Shown: positions 63,924 through 64,000 of the stretch, one piece after another
Layout: each line of letters starts with the position of its first letter
Position numbering within the stretch: position 1 is the first letter of the stretch
Assembly: GCA_963974125.1 (NCBI GenBank)
Contig: CAXBCH010000014.1
Span: 33,418-97,417, forward strand
Direction: 5' to 3'
DNA length: 64,000 bases
From: Haliea sp963974125
GTDB taxonomy: Bacteria > Pseudomonadota > Gammaproteobacteria > Pseudomonadales > Halieaceae
Program-made: the position numbers and the translations under genes
Notes under the pieces: generated by a model
Told to the model about the DNA's origin: nothing
Databases searched by the model: none
The model's input: the letters and a program-made list of their open reading frames with translations, nothing else

Positions 63924-64000
63924 GCAGCAAATTGCCCAGTTCGGGGACGAGCTTTACCGCGCCCTGCGCGAGTTCCGTACCCTGGCACCGCTGACCGAGC
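63916..64000 (+). CDS. 2-hydroxypenta-2,4-dienoate hydratase-like, N-terminus only (HsaE/MhpD type)
   Basis: Only the first 28 residues are in the window (MDKQQIAQFGDELYRALREF, then RTLAPLTE). The RALRExRxLAPLTE pattern opens 2-keto-4-pentenoate hydratases, which act after HsaD-type hydrolases. ATG lies inside the end of the hydrolase gene (8-bp overlap), which suggests translational coupling. Identification is from a short N-terminus and context. Confidence 0.65.
   Translation, partial: MDKQQIAQFGDELYRALREFRTLAPLTE

Overview
The window is a compact, GC-rich (clearly above 60 % by eye) bacterial chromosome segment with almost every base in genes. The conserved blocks pepA-holC-valS with divergent lptF-lptG, plus rapA, bolA, trhO, fpr with a divergent LysR gene and wax-ester synthase, point to a gammaproteobacterium. 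The abundance of acyl-CoA genes, a steroid ring-degradation operon, TonB-dependent uptake and UrcA-type proteins would suit a marine lineage such as Halieaceae/Spongiibacteraceae; that placement is inference. I saw no rRNA, tRNA, CRISPR array or insertion sequence.

Layout. 1-2.5 kb: end of a tesB-type thioesterase and an acyl-CoA synthetase. 2.5-11 kb: a possible regulatory island with a secreted UrcA-type protein, two tandem paralogous membrane-anchored winged-helix/TPR regulators and a convergent TonB-dependent receptor; the two regulators and the receptor share an 11-bp promoter element, and the gap before the first regulator holds an 11-bp-phased TGAT repeat array. 11-17 kb: a two-gene RND efflux system and a DUF3336/patatin lipase. 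17-26.5 kb: phosphotransferase, DCC protein and flavin reductase divergent from an acyl-CoA synthetase, then fpr/LysR with a long dyad between them, SprT-like and AsmA/DUF748 proteins. 26.5-28.7 kb: an AraC regulator coupled to a membrane GGDEF protein with a degenerate active site. 28.8-36 kb: a seven-gene acyl-CoA operon (acyl-CoA dehydrogenase, HSD10-like SDR, alpha-methylacyl-CoA racemase, two crotonases, a frameshifted carboxyltransferase, SDR). 36-44 kb: exported M17 aminopeptidase, rapA, TatD nuclease, LysR, a candidate small RNA and a wax-ester synthase. 44-57.5 kb: housekeeping genes, a membrane-tethered cold-shock protein, valS-holC-pepA, lptFG and a two-component system. 57.6-64 kb: AraC regulator, bolA, trhO, a secreted S1-type protease, and a steroid/aromatic operon (SDR, hsaA-like, hsaD-like, start of a hydratase gene) running off the edge.

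How the genes fit together. Thioesterase, acyl-CoA synthetases, dehydrogenases, racemase, crotonases and carboxyltransferase form a capacity to activate and beta-oxidise branched or polycyclic acids; the HsaA/HsaD/HsaE-type genes would open and cleave steroid A/B rings. Wax-ester synthase and the patatin lipase suggest storage and mobilisation of neutral lipid. Substrates cannot be read from the sequence.

The most unusual signals are the TGAT array and shared promoter element of the tandem-regulator/TonB island, and the terminator-ended candidate sRNA transcribed divergently from a LysR gene. All functional statements rest on reading motifs by eye; no database search was possible.
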